A stretch of DNA of 7,145 nucleotides from an uncultured Oscillospiraceae bacterium (GTDB taxonomy: Bacteria; Bacillota; Clostridia; Oscillospirales; Ruminococcaceae): the NCBI GenBank assembly GCA_934456315.1, contig CAKSHG010000106.1, forward strand, positions 1 to 7,145, given 5' to 3'. Made by a program: the position numbers and the translations under genes. Below the pieces are notes generated by a model. The model did not search any database. It had not been told where the DNA came from and saw only the letters and a program-made list of their open reading frames with translations. This document shows positions 1 to 6,832 of this stretch, one piece after another. Within the stretch, counting starts at the first letter, position 1; every line of letters begins with the position of its first letter.

Positions 1-1725
1 TACATCAGCCCGGAGCAGGCGCGCGGCGACATCACCGACGAGCGCAGCGACATCTACTCCGTTGGCGTGGCGCTGTATGAGATGCTCACCGGAAAGAAGC
101 CGTTCGACGGCGACACTCCGGTTTCCATCGCGCTCATGCACATGCAGAGCACCCCGAAGAAGCCCACCGAGATCAATAGCACCATTCCCGAGGGACTGGA
201 GCAGATAGTCCTCCGCGCAATGCAGAAGGACCCCGCACAGCGATACCAGACCGCCGGCGAGATGATAAAGGACCTCGAGGATTTCAAGGCGAACCCGAGC
301 ATGCTGTTCGAGTACAAGTACAACTCCACGGACGGCTCCACCAAGTATTTCGACCGTCCCATTCCCGCCGCGGAGCAGGAGCGTGTCCGCCGCAGGCAGG
401 CGGTACAGACCGAGCCGGACGAGGATTACGACGAGGACGATGACGATGATGACGAGGACGAGTACGAGGAGCGCCGCTCCCCGCTGATACCTATCCTCTT
501 TGCAGTGGGGACCGCGTTCGTTATCGCAACGGTGTTCCTTGTCATGACGATAGTTTTCCGCAATCTGAACGTTACGCCGGAGCAGGTAGGCTCCGTTGCG
601 GGGATATCCAGCGGCTCCACGGTGAGCGTCAACGACAGCAACGAGTACCTCATGCCGAACCTCATCGGAATGTCCTGGGACGAGGCTAAGTCCAAGTATT
701 CCCAGTACATGACGCTCATTCCCGAGCAGGAGTGGAGCGAGGTCACCAAGGACCAGATCTTCGACCAGGAGTACCCCGAGGGACGCAAGGTCAAGATAGG
801 CACTGAGGTCACCGTAAAGGTCAGCATGGGTATTCGCCAGATAGAGATTCAGGATATGACCAACCTTAGCGCCGCCATCGCGGAGAGCAAGCTCCAGAAG
901 GACGGCTTCAAGGTAAAGAAAACCTTCGTTGAGTCCGACGATATCGCCAAGGATTACGTTATCCGCACCGAACCCGCTGCCCATGAGATGGCAGACCAGG
1001 GAAGCACGGTAGCGCTCGTTATAAGCATGGGTCCGGAGGATACCTCCGTCAACGTACCGAAGTTCGTCAACCTCCCGCTTTCCGTTGCGCTTGAGCGCGC
1101 GGCGGAGTACCACCTCGACCCGCAGGTACGCTACGAGGACAGCGAGGAGATCGAGAAGGACGTAGTAATGGAGCAGAGCATCGAGCCGGGCAGCACGGTC
1201 GACCGCGATACTCCCATCGAGCTTGTGGTAAGCACCGGCGAGATAAGCGAAAAGACCAGAAAGTTCACCTACTCGCTGCCGAAGAAGGCTTCCGGCGAGT
1301 TCGAGTTCAAGTATTATGTTGACGGCGTGCTCGACGAGGATTCCAGGGTAACACTGGATATCGGACTTGCATCCAGCAAGTCGCTGACCTACACCGTGAC
1401 CGGCAAGGCAGGCGAAACCAAGACGGTCACCATCAAGGTAACGTCGCTCGACACCGGCAACACCGGCAACTACGGCGAGGTAATCGTAACGTTCCCCGAG
1501 GACGGCAGCAAGGCTACGCTGGAGGACAGCTTCAACGGCTCCATCTTCTCCGAGCTTCAGCAGTCCGACGTGATTTCCGAGCCGACGGTGGACACCACCG
1601 AGCCTTCCGAGCCGGCGGGCGACACCTCCGAGCCGGAGCACACTGAGCAGCCCGAGCACACAACGTCAGGTTCCCACACGGAAACTTCTCCGGTAGAGCC
1701 TGACCCGGGAATATCCGTAGACTGA
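1..1725 (+). CDS. pknB: PASTA-domain Ser/Thr protein kinase (PrkC/PknB/Stk family), 3' part
   Basis: Membrane-bound eukaryotic-type kinase that senses muropeptides or cell-wall state and phosphorylates cytoplasmic proteins. The reading frame is open from base 1, so the N-lobe, HRD and DFG motifs lie outside the window; 574 residues are visible. Residues 1-6 (YISPEQ) match the APE motif, 17-22 hold the DIYSVG motif of subdomain IX, and R81 in PAQRY fits the subdomain XI arginine. An acidic stretch (about 138-157) precedes a membrane helix (about 162-185). Three PASTA repeats follow at about 216-277, 278-344 and 349-413, each ending in VSMG, ISMG or VSTG. Residues 414-519 form a beta-rich, probably Ig-like domain, and 521-574 an acidic Ser/Thr/Pro-rich tail. 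The stop lies 14 bases before the proposed rsgA start, the usual Firmicute neighbour. Family assignment is firm; the role of the two C-terminal extensions is unknown. Confidence 0.95.
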   Translation, partial: YISPEQARGDITDERSDIYSVGVALYEMLTGKKPFDGDTPVSIALMHMQSTPKKPTEINSTIPEGLEQIVLRAMQKDPAQRYQTAGEMIKDLEDFKANPSMLFEYKYNSTDGSTKYFDRPIPAAEQERVRRRQAVQTEPDEDYDEDDDDDDEDEYEERRSPLIPILFAVGTAFVIATVFLVMTIVFRNLNVTPEQVGSVAGISSGSTVSVNDSNEYLMPNLIGMSWDEAKSKYSQYMTLIPEQEWSEVTKDQIFDQEYPEGRKVKIGTEVTVKVSMGIRQIEIQDMTNLSAAIAESKLQKDGFKVKKTFVESDDIAKDYVIRTEPAAHEMADQGSTVALVISMGPEDTSVNVPKFVNLPLSVALERAAEYHLDPQVRYEDSEEIEKDVVMEQSIEPGSTVDRDTPIELVVSTGEISEKTRKFTYSLPKKASGEFEFKYYVDGVLDEDSRVTLDIGLASSKSLTYTVTGKAGETKTVTIKVTSLDTGNTGNYGEVIVTFPEDGSKATLEDSFNGSIFSELQQSDVISEPTVDTTEPSEPAGDTSEPEHTEQPEHTTSGSHTETSPVEPDPGISVD

Positions 1726-1726
1726 C

Positions 1727-1732
1727 AGGGGG
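1727..1732 (+). promoter_or_regulatory. Shine-Dalgarno AGGGGG that points to an ATT start for rsgA
   Basis: AGGGGG lies just after the kinase stop codon. It ends 7 bases before ATT at 1740, an ideal spacing, but only 2 bases before the out-of-frame ATG at 1735, which is too close for efficient initiation. It therefore supports 1740 as the rsgA start, or an ancestral start near there that has since shifted frame. Confidence 0.55.
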
Positions 1733-1739
1733 TAATGAT

Positions 1740-2678
1740 ATTTCTGCTGAATATCATCATGGGATAATTACAAAAGCAGTCGGGGGCATCTATTATGTAG
1801 ATGCCCTTTCGGGCTTTGAGAAAGACGGGAGGGGCGTTCCGGACGGGACGAACTTCAAATGCGCCGCGAGGGGACTGTTCCGGAAGAACGAGATAAGTCC
1901 CAGCGCCGGCGACAACGTAATAGTAGAGTGCCAGGAGAACCACGAACCGCTGATATCCGAGATACTGGAGCGCCGGAACTATCTGGTGCGGCCGCCCCTC
2001 GCGAATCTGGACGGGATAGTGTTCGTGATAAGCTGCGCAGACCCGGCTCCGAACCGGTTCGTGCTGGATAAGCTCATCGCGATAGCCGACAGCAAGCGGA
2101 TAGAGCCGATGATAGCCTTCACTAAACCGGATCTGGAGCAGGCGGAGGAGCTTGCGGAGGTCTACCGCCGTATCGGGATAAGCGTCTGCATGGTGAACAA
2201 CCTCACCGGAGAGGGCGCGGAGCACGTCCGGGAGTTCATCAACGGCAGGCTGACCGCGTTCATCGGGAATTCCGGCGTGGGGAAATCCAGCCTGATGAAT
2301 TCGCTGTTCCCGCAGCTGGGGCTTGAAACCGGAGTAATCAGCAAGAAGCTCGGCAGAGGAAAGCACACCACACGGCAGGCGCAGCTCTACCGCCTTTCGG
2401 AGCTTGACCCCTCCATGACGGGCTACGCCGCCGACACGCCGGGATTCTCCACGGTGGACACCGAGCGGTACTGCCGCATTCCGGCGGGGGAGCTGGACAA
2501 CAGCTTCCGGGAGTTCGCGGGGTTCGCCGAGAAATGCAGGTTCGCCGACTGCGCGCATATCAAGGAAAAGGACTGCGCCGTAAGAGCTGCCGCCGAGCGC
2601 GGCGAGATAGCAAAGTCCCGCTACGAGAGCTACCTGCGAATGCACGAGGAAGCGAGCAGGATAAACGACTGGGAGTGA
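1740..2678 (+). CDS. rsgA: ribosome small-subunit-dependent GTPase A (RsgA/YloQ), probable non-canonical ATT start
   Basis: Circularly permuted GTPase that acts in late 30S subunit maturation. With the start at 1740 it has 312 residues, close to the usual size of about 290-300. The N-terminal OB fold is visible: GIITKAVGGIYYV, then CAARGLFRK and GDNVIVE. The GTPase motifs come in permuted order: G4 as TKPD at 128-131 (Thr for the usual Asn, common in Firmicute members as I recall), G1 GNSGVGKSS at 176-184, switch I near GRGKHTTRQ, and G3 DTPGF at 232-236. The zinc knuckle ligands are C266, C271, H273 and C279. The start is the odd part: no ATG, GTG or TTG occurs in frame between the kinase stop and GTG at 1986, and that GTG would remove the whole OB domain. 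ATT at 1740 follows a Shine-Dalgarno at ideal spacing; a one-base loss near ATG 1735 or 1759 is the alternative. The function is firm, the exact start is not. Confidence 0.9.
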   Translation: MSAEYHHGIITKAVGGIYYVDALSGFEKDGRGVPDGTNFKCAARGLFRKNEISPSAGDNVIVECQENHEPLISEILERRNYLVRPPLANLDGIVFVISCADPAPNRFVLDKLIAIADSKRIEPMIAFTKPDLEQAEELAEVYRRIGISVCMVNNLTGEGAEHVREFINGRLTAFIGNSGVGKSSLMNSLFPQLGLETGVISKKLGRGKHTTRQAQLYRLSELDPSMTGYAADTPGFSTVDTERYCRIPAGELDNSFREFAGFAEKCRFADCAHIKEKDCAVRAAAERGEIAKSRYESYLRMHEEASRINDWE

Positions 2679-2682
2679 CAGC

Positions 2683-3291
2683 ATGTCAAAAATATGTTCA
2701 ATAATATGCGGAGCGCCGTCCGGCGCGCTTCCGGAGAAGTCGGAGGGTCTGATCATCTGCGCCGACAGGGGGCTTGACCACGCGCTTGCCGCCGGGTTAG
2801 TCCCGGATATAGTGGTAGGGGATTTCGACAGCGCGGACAGCCAGCCGCCGGAGGGCGTCCGGGTGATCCGCACAGTCCCGGAAAAGGACGACACGGACAC
2901 GATCCTCGCGTGCGAAGTCGCGATAGACGAGGGCTGCGATGAGATACGGCTCTACTGCGCGCTTGGCGGCAGGACTGACCACACCATCGCGAATATCCAG
3001 ACGATGGAGATGATGCGCCGGCGCGGCGTGAACGTTACGATAGTCGGGGAGGGCGAGCGGATTTACCTCGCACACGAGCGGGAGGTCGCGATACCGAAGT
3101 TCCGCGGCTACGTTTCGGTGTTCTCCTACGGGGAGGACTGCACGGTCAGCGAGTACGGCATGAAGTACGGACTGGTGCGCTACCGCCTGGACAACTCCTA
3201 CCCGCTGGGGGTCAGCAACGAGGTCGCGGAGGACGTCGGCAGGATAATCGTCCACGCGGGCACGGCGCTGATAATAGAACATCAGGAATAA
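2683..3291 (+). CDS. thiN: thiamine pyrophosphokinase
   Basis: Cytoplasmic enzyme that transfers pyrophosphate from ATP to thiamine, giving thiamine diphosphate. It has 202 residues, near the usual 210 or so. Family motifs in order: ADRGLD at 27-32, VGDFDS at 45-50, EKDDTDT at 67-73 and GGRTDH at 95-100; the Asp-rich loops are the expected metal and nucleotide site. SNE near residue 185 fits the C-terminal thiamine-binding domain. ATG at 2683 follows the rsgA stop by four bases, and GGAG at 2672-2675, inside the last codons of rsgA, sits 7 bases upstream, so the two genes are probably translationally coupled. A thiamine kinase next to a wall-sensing kinase and a ribosome GTPase is conserved clostridial and bacillar order rather than a pathway link. 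The rpe gene often found before thiN is missing. The gene ends directly before a strong terminator. Confidence 0.95.
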   Translation: MSKICSIICGAPSGALPEKSEGLIICADRGLDHALAAGLVPDIVVGDFDSADSQPPEGVRVIRTVPEKDDTDTILACEVAIDEGCDEIRLYCALGGRTDHTIANIQTMEMMRRRGVNVTIVGEGERIYLAHEREVAIPKFRGYVSVFSYGEDCTVSEYGMKYGLVRYRLDNSYPLGVSNEVAEDVGRIIVHAGTALIIEHQE

Positions 3292-3331
3292 AAATCTACC
3301 CCGGTCCAGCGCGTTACTGGACCGGGGTTTT
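3291..3331. terminator. intrinsic terminator, probably bidirectional, between convergent operons
   Basis: A perfect 11-bp stem (CCCCGGTCCAG at 3299-3309 with CTGGACCGGGG at 3317-3327) and a 7-base loop are followed by TTTT at 3328-3331 on the + strand. On the - strand the stem is followed by TAGATTTTTATT, also T-rich. It lies 7 bases after the thiN stop and 5 bases after the stop of the convergent gene at 3333, so it can serve both. Confidence 0.93.
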
Positions 3332-3332
3332 G

Positions 3333-5333
3333 TTATGCCGCCGCGTCTGAATTGGAGCTTCCCGACTGTCCGGGAGGAGTGAATCCGCCGTCCTGCGGGA
3401 GGTCGGGGGGAGTAAAGTCGCCGTCCGCAGGGCGCTCCGGTCTGGAGGCGCCGTCCGGGGGATTCGGGTGGGTGAAGTCCTCGTTGCGGGAGCCGTCCTG
3501 CTGACCCCAAGAGCCGTTCTGATTCCAGGTGCCCGCGCCGCTTCCGGTGGCGCCGCCGCCGCTGACTCCGTCGGTAGCCGTGACGGTGGTCAGAAGCACG
3601 TCGTCTGCGTAGATGGAGTAGGTCGTACCCTCGGTGAACTTATCTGAGGAGAATATCAGCGATTCGCACGCTTTGGGGGTCACAGTGCTTAGCACGTCGC
3701 TGCCGTCCGTGTCCCGCACCTCGATGGTGCTGTCTGCCGCAACGCTGCTGTAGACCGACAGGCAGGGCTGCGAAAGCGTGCTGGGAGCCTGCGCCATTCC
3801 CCGGGAGCCGAGCGCGATCAGCGTACCGCCGCACATCGCAAAGGACACGTCGTAGTCGAGAGCGCCGTCGCCGTTGCTGGTCGGACCGAATACGACCAGA
3901 GTACCGCCGCTCATGGAGATGGTGCCGTTGGAGTCTACGCCGTCGCCGTCCGCGTTGGCGGTTATGCTGCCGCCGGAGATGGTGAGGTAGGGAGTCGTGC
4001 CGGAGGTGTCGCTGTCGCAGGCGTTGATCCCGTCGTCGTAGGTGCGCAGGCTGATAACGCCGCCGTTTATCTCGATACCGTTCGCTTCAAGACCCTCGTA
4101 GCTGGTGGAGATGTTTATCTCGCCGTCGTTTATAGTCAGCAGGAGGTCTGCGTGGATACCGTCGTCGCCGCTGGCGAGGGAGAAGCTTCCGCCGCCGATG
4201 GTGACGCTTCCGTTGGAGTGCACCGAGTCGTCCGCGCAGTCTGCGGAGATGGTGCCGCCGGTTATCGAGATGGAGTTCCCGGCTTTCAGACCCTTCATGC
4301 TTTCAGCGGAGTTGCCGTCGGAATCGGTCATGCCGCTGAAATCGAAGCCGCCGTTTCCGGAGCTGTTGTCGTTCCTGCCGCCGTTCATGGAGAATCCTCC
4401 CCATCTTCCGCCGCCGAAATCGTCCTTTGTGGAGTGCTCGACTGTGGCGCTGCCGCCTCCGGTGACGATGTTCAGCGTGCCGCCGGAGATGTTCAGGTCG
4501 GTTTCCGCCTGGATACCGTCCCTGCCGCACTCGAGGGTGTATTCACCGCCGGTTATGCTGATGTAGCCCTTCTGCGCGTCGGAGGAGTTGGTGGATTTCA
4601 GCCCGTCATAGCCGCTGTTAACGGTGACCGTGCCGGACGCGCCGAGGAGGTAATCCTTGCCGATGATCCCGTCCTCAACGGCAGTGACGTTGAGGATACC
4701 GCCGCAGAGCTTCAGCCCGTCGCGGCTGTTTATGCCGTCCTTGTAGTTGCCGTTGACGTTGAGCGTGCCGCTGCCGTTGATGACGAGGGTTTCGTGGGAG
4801 TACACCGCAGCCGCGTTGTTCTCGGCGTTTTCGGCGGTGTACTCCGTGCCGTCGGACAGGGTGTTGACGGAGTTCCCGGTGAGGGTCAGGGTCAGCTTGT
4901 CGGCGGTGTTGCAGAGTATCGCGGGTCCGGTCGTGCAGGTGAGGTCAACGCCGTTGAGAATAAGGTAAACGTTGTCGTCCTTCGAGCAGTCGATGATTAT
5001 CTGCCCGTCGGAGCATTTCCCCGAAACGGAGTAGTATCCCGCCTTGCTGATGGTGACGACGGTGCCGTTTGCGGAAATGCCGCTGCCGCGGAGTTCAGCG
5101 CCGCTTTCCGTGAAAGCGATGGAACTCTGTGAGGTAGTGGCGGGGGTGAGGTCCTTTTCGCTGACGGTGTGCATTGCCGTGAGCTGCGCGGCGTCAGCGG
5201 TTTCGGTGCGGGTTACGGAGGAGTCGTCCTCCTGGGTGACTTCGCCCGAGCGCAGCGGGGAATTAGAGCAGCCGGTGTTGACCGACAGCGCTATGGAACA
5301 GAGCGCTGCAAGCGCCCTTAAGCCTGATTTCAT
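3333..5333 (-). CDS. exported beta-helix carbohydrate-binding protein, Cthe_2159-like (PF14262 type), putative lipoprotein
   Basis: A 666-residue extracytoplasmic protein. A signal peptide (residues 1-21, hydrophobic core ALAALCSIALSV) ends in VNTG before C22; Asn at -3 is a poor lipobox, so lipid anchoring is likely but not certain. A polar linker (about 23-70) precedes a long array of short beta strands and Gly-Gly turns (ITGG, ISGG, INGG) alternating with Asp-Gly turns (KDGIN, EDGII, YDGLK, RDGIQ, DDGIH, DDGIN, GDGVD), spaced mostly 21-22 residues as in a right-handed parallel beta helix. A Gly/Asn-rich insert interrupts it at about 303-345. Residues about 501-590 form the C-terminal beta domain, and a Gly/Pro-rich tail follows with DFTPP-like repeats. 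The C. thermocellum homologue, as I recall, binds cellulose and pectin-like sugars and calcium. AAGGAG at 5342-5347 lies 8 bases before the ATG. It is last in the VTC-DUF4956 operon. No catalytic site is recognised. Confidence 0.88.
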   Translation of the reverse strand: MKSGLRALAALCSIALSVNTGCSNSPLRSGEVTQEDDSSVTRTETADAAQLTAMHTVSEKDLTPATTSQSSIAFTESGAELRGSGISANGTVVTISKAGYYSVSGKCSDGQIIIDCSKDDNVYLILNGVDLTCTTGPAILCNTADKLTLTLTGNSVNTLSDGTEYTAENAENNAAAVYSHETLVINGSGTLNVNGNYKDGINSRDGLKLCGGILNVTAVEDGIIGKDYLLGASGTVTVNSGYDGLKSTNSSDAQKGYISITGGEYTLECGRDGIQAETDLNISGGTLNIVTGGGSATVEHSTKDDFGGGRWGGFSMNGGRNDNSSGNGGFDFSGMTDSDGNSAESMKGLKAGNSISITGGTISADCADDSVHSNGSVTIGGGSFSLASGDDGIHADLLLTINDGEINISTSYEGLEANGIEINGGVISLRTYDDGINACDSDTSGTTPYLTISGGSITANADGDGVDSNGTISMSGGTLVVFGPTSNGDGALDYDVSFAMCGGTLIALGSRGMAQAPSTLSQPCLSVYSSVAADSTIEVRDTDGSDVLSTVTPKACESLIFSSDKFTEGTTYSIYADDVLLTTVTATDGVSGGGATGSGAGTWNQNGSWGQQDGSRNEDFTHPNPPDGASRPERPADGDFTPPDLPQDGGFTPPGQSGSSNSDAAA

Positions 5334-5356
5334 GATGTATACTCCTTACAAAAGCC

Positions 5357-6037
5357 TTAGAGCTGCTCCGCGATTTCAGGGAGAGCGGACAGCGAGATAG
5401 TCAGATTACCGTTGCGCTCGCGCAGGTGGTCGAGCATTTCCTTTTCGCGGGAGTCGTCCTTTTCGGTGACGTAGTAGCGCAGGTCGAACAGCGTACCCAT
5501 CGCGGTGGATTTCACCTGGACGAGCTCATGCTCGGAAAGGTACTCCGCGAAGATGTCGTCGAAAATTCCGGTGTAGTCGAGGTTCTCTGGTATAAGCACG
5601 CGCAGCAGCTTCCGGCGGGAGGTGTTCCTGAACCACGGCGTGAAGCTGACGGCAGTGAGCACAGCGCCGATGATCACCGCGATGAGCAATGCGAACGCGA
5701 TGTAGCCCATACCGGTAGCAAGCCCGATGCAGACCGCGTAGAAGATGAAGCAGATATCCCGCGCACTGCCGGGAGCGGAGCGGAACCTGATGAGGCTGAA
5801 CGCTCCCATGACGGCGACGCCCGCGCCGATGGAGCCGTTGACCAGCATGATGACCGCCTGCACGAGCGCGGGGAGCACCAGCATGGTGACGAACATATTG
5901 CGGGAGGGCTTCCGGGTGCGGAGCCTGTAGACTGCGGCGGCTCCAAGCCCCAGCAGCAGGGAAGCTGCGGTGCAGATGAGCATTGACGTGACGGTAAGCC
6001 CGTCCGAGCCGATTATTGTGTCGAAAAAGTTGTTCAT
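5357..6037 (-). CDS. DUF4956 family integral membrane protein
   Basis: A 226-residue membrane protein of unknown biochemical role. Hydrophobic segments lie at about 16-38, 48-67, 94-111 and 113-132. The family signature GAFSLIRFRSAPGSARDI (78-95) sits between the second and third; its Arg residues lie close to the membrane face and could handle a phosphate-rich ligand, which is inference. Residues 133-226 are soluble, charged and probably cytoplasmic, resembling an alpha/beta regulatory domain. ATG at 6037 was chosen because GGAG (6046-6049) lies 8 bases upstream; a longer frame back to 6160 would overlap the VTC gene and add a non-membrane Arg-rich leader unlike the family. The gene starts 17 bases after the VTC stop. 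DUF4956 genes are, to my knowledge, often found beside VTC-domain genes, with CotH-like kinases in many genomes, so a joint function with the VTC enzyme is likely. Confidence 0.9.
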   Translation of the reverse strand: MNNFFDTIIGSDGLTVTSMLICTAASLLLGLGAAAVYRLRTRKPSRNMFVTMLVLPALVQAVIMLVNGSIGAGVAVMGAFSLIRFRSAPGSARDICFIFYAVCIGLATGMGYIAFALLIAVIIGAVLTAVSFTPWFRNTSRRKLLRVLIPENLDYTGIFDDIFAEYLSEHELVQVKSTAMGTLFDLRYYVTEKDDSREKEMLDHLRERNGNLTISLSALPEIAEQL

Positions 6038-6054
6038 GTAAGTCACTCCAGGTA

Positions 6055-6780
6055 TCAGATCATGCATGCAAGCCCGGCGAGGTACTCCCGGTAGACCGAG
6101 CCGTATTTTGAGAAAGAGCCGGGATACAGCCGCATGTCGGAAAGTATCGCGGTGAGCCACAGCGGGATAGCGGCCGCGGATTTTATCTCCATGACGCGGA
6201 ACGGCTGGTTCCCGAGGAACGCGCCGTCTGTGCCGTGCCGGAGGTCCAGGTCGTCCAGGCGGTAACGGACGTTGCCGTCCAGCGTGAGCCGAAGCTCCGG
6301 GTCGTCCACGCCGTGGAAAGCCCGCCGGTCGTAGAAAATCGCAGCCCTGGGACGGAGGTCGTCGCGGCTTATCATGTGCCGTATTTCAGCGGCGACCTGC
6401 CGGGCGTTGTAGTCGGCGGCGTCAAGGGGAGCGCCCTCCGTCAGGAAGCGCTCCGCGCCGGCGAAGTCCAAAGGGATACGCCGCTTGTAGACTATGCCGT
6501 CGAACTTCTTCTTTATCTCGAGAAACGCGGGGGAGGAATCGGTCACATTCCCGTAGGAGCGGAGCCTTAGCTTTTCCTTGTAGACCGGCTTATCCATCGA
6601 GAGCCGCGCGAGCCGGAAATCCGGGCTGTCGCAGTAAAGCGAGCAGGTGGTCTGGCGGGAGTATCCGTCCTCCGCCATGACGCCGGAAATGCGCCGCAGT
6701 ATCTCGTCGGTCTGCTGTTCGGTGAGCAGGTATTTGATCTCCATGCGCCGGAAAGTATTTGCGTAAGCCGTTCTGATCAC
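6055..6780 (-). CDS. VTC-domain protein, polyphosphate-polymerase-like (triphosphate tunnel fold)
   Basis: A 241-residue cytoplasmic protein matching the VTC catalytic domain (PF09359), which in yeast Vtc4 polymerises ATP gamma-phosphate into polyphosphate inside a beta-barrel tunnel. Tunnel-type motifs are in order: MEIKYLL (13-19; E14, K16), SLYCDS (47-52), YKEKLRLRSYG (67-77; K68, K70, R72, R74), FLEIKKK (86-92; E88, K90), VYKRR (97-101), FYDRRAF (149-155), RLTLDG (164-169), VMEIKS (196-201; E198, K200) and FSKYG (223-227; K225). All the expected basic and acidic positions seem present, so it is probably active. The protein is a bare domain, without SPX or membrane segments; the adjacent DUF4956 protein may supply the membrane part. 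The start is GTG at 6780, with GAAAGG 6 bases upstream; ATG at 6744 (M13) would cut into the first strand. Substrate and product are inferred from the family. Confidence 0.9.
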   Translation of the reverse strand: MIRTAYANTFRRMEIKYLLTEQQTDEILRRISGVMAEDGYSRQTTCSLYCDSPDFRLARLSMDKPVYKEKLRLRSYGNVTDSSPAFLEIKKKFDGIVYKRRIPLDFAGAERFLTEGAPLDAADYNARQVAAEIRHMISRDDLRPRAAIFYDRRAFHGVDDPELRLTLDGNVRYRLDDLDLRHGTDGAFLGNQPFRVMEIKSAAAIPLWLTAILSDMRLYPGSFSKYGSVYREYLAGLACMI

Positions 6781-6786
6781 TCCTTG

Positions 6787-6792
6787 CCTTTC
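6787..6792 (-). promoter_or_regulatory. Shine-Dalgarno GAAAGG for the GTG start of the VTC gene
   Basis: Read on the - strand, GAAAGG is followed by a 6-base spacer and GTG at 6780. A second, better match AAGGAG (6780-6785) overlaps the first base of that GTG and is too close to use. TAA at 6798-6796 closes the frame upstream, so no longer start exists. Confidence 0.5.
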
Positions 6793-6803
6793 CGTTTACA
6801 TGA

Positions 6804-6832
6804 ATTATACATTATTTCTGTGACAGTTTTAT
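6804..6832 (-). promoter_or_regulatory. sigma-A type promoter for the VTC-DUF4956-beta-helix operon
   Basis: On the - strand a perfect TATAAT occupies 6809-6804. A 17-base spacer separates it from ATAAAA (6832-6827), a weak -35 with 3 of 6 consensus matches. Transcription would start near 6797, leaving a leader of about 17 bases before GTG at 6780. The weak -35 suggests modest basal activity or help from an activator. Confidence 0.6.

Noticed and set aside
1735..1767. Ten-codon frame (MIFLLNIIMG) between the kinase gene and rsgA
   Set aside because: Its ATG is only 2 bases from the Shine-Dalgarno and it lies wholly within rsgA in another frame; no slippery heptamer that could join it to rsgA was found, so it is not called as a leader peptide.
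1557..2900. Long open frame of 447 codons on the - strand
   Set aside because: It runs antisense through the kinase tail, rsgA and the start of thiN, whose protein motifs are unmistakable; its own translation shows no recognisable domain and reflects GC-rich codon bias.
4152..5132. Open frame of 326 codons on the + strand
   Set aside because: It is antisense to the beta-helix gene; its Val/Gly/Ala-rich translation is the shadow of repeated GCC and GTC-type codons on the coding strand.
6038..6160. Upstream extension of the DUF4956 gene to an ATG at 6160
   Set aside because: It would overlap the VTC gene by more than 100 bases and add an Arg-rich leader; ATG at 6037 has a well-placed ribosome binding site.
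6796..6801. Start-stop pair ATG-TAA on the - strand just before the VTC gene
   Set aside because: It falls at or before the predicted transcription start, so it is probably not in the mRNA.
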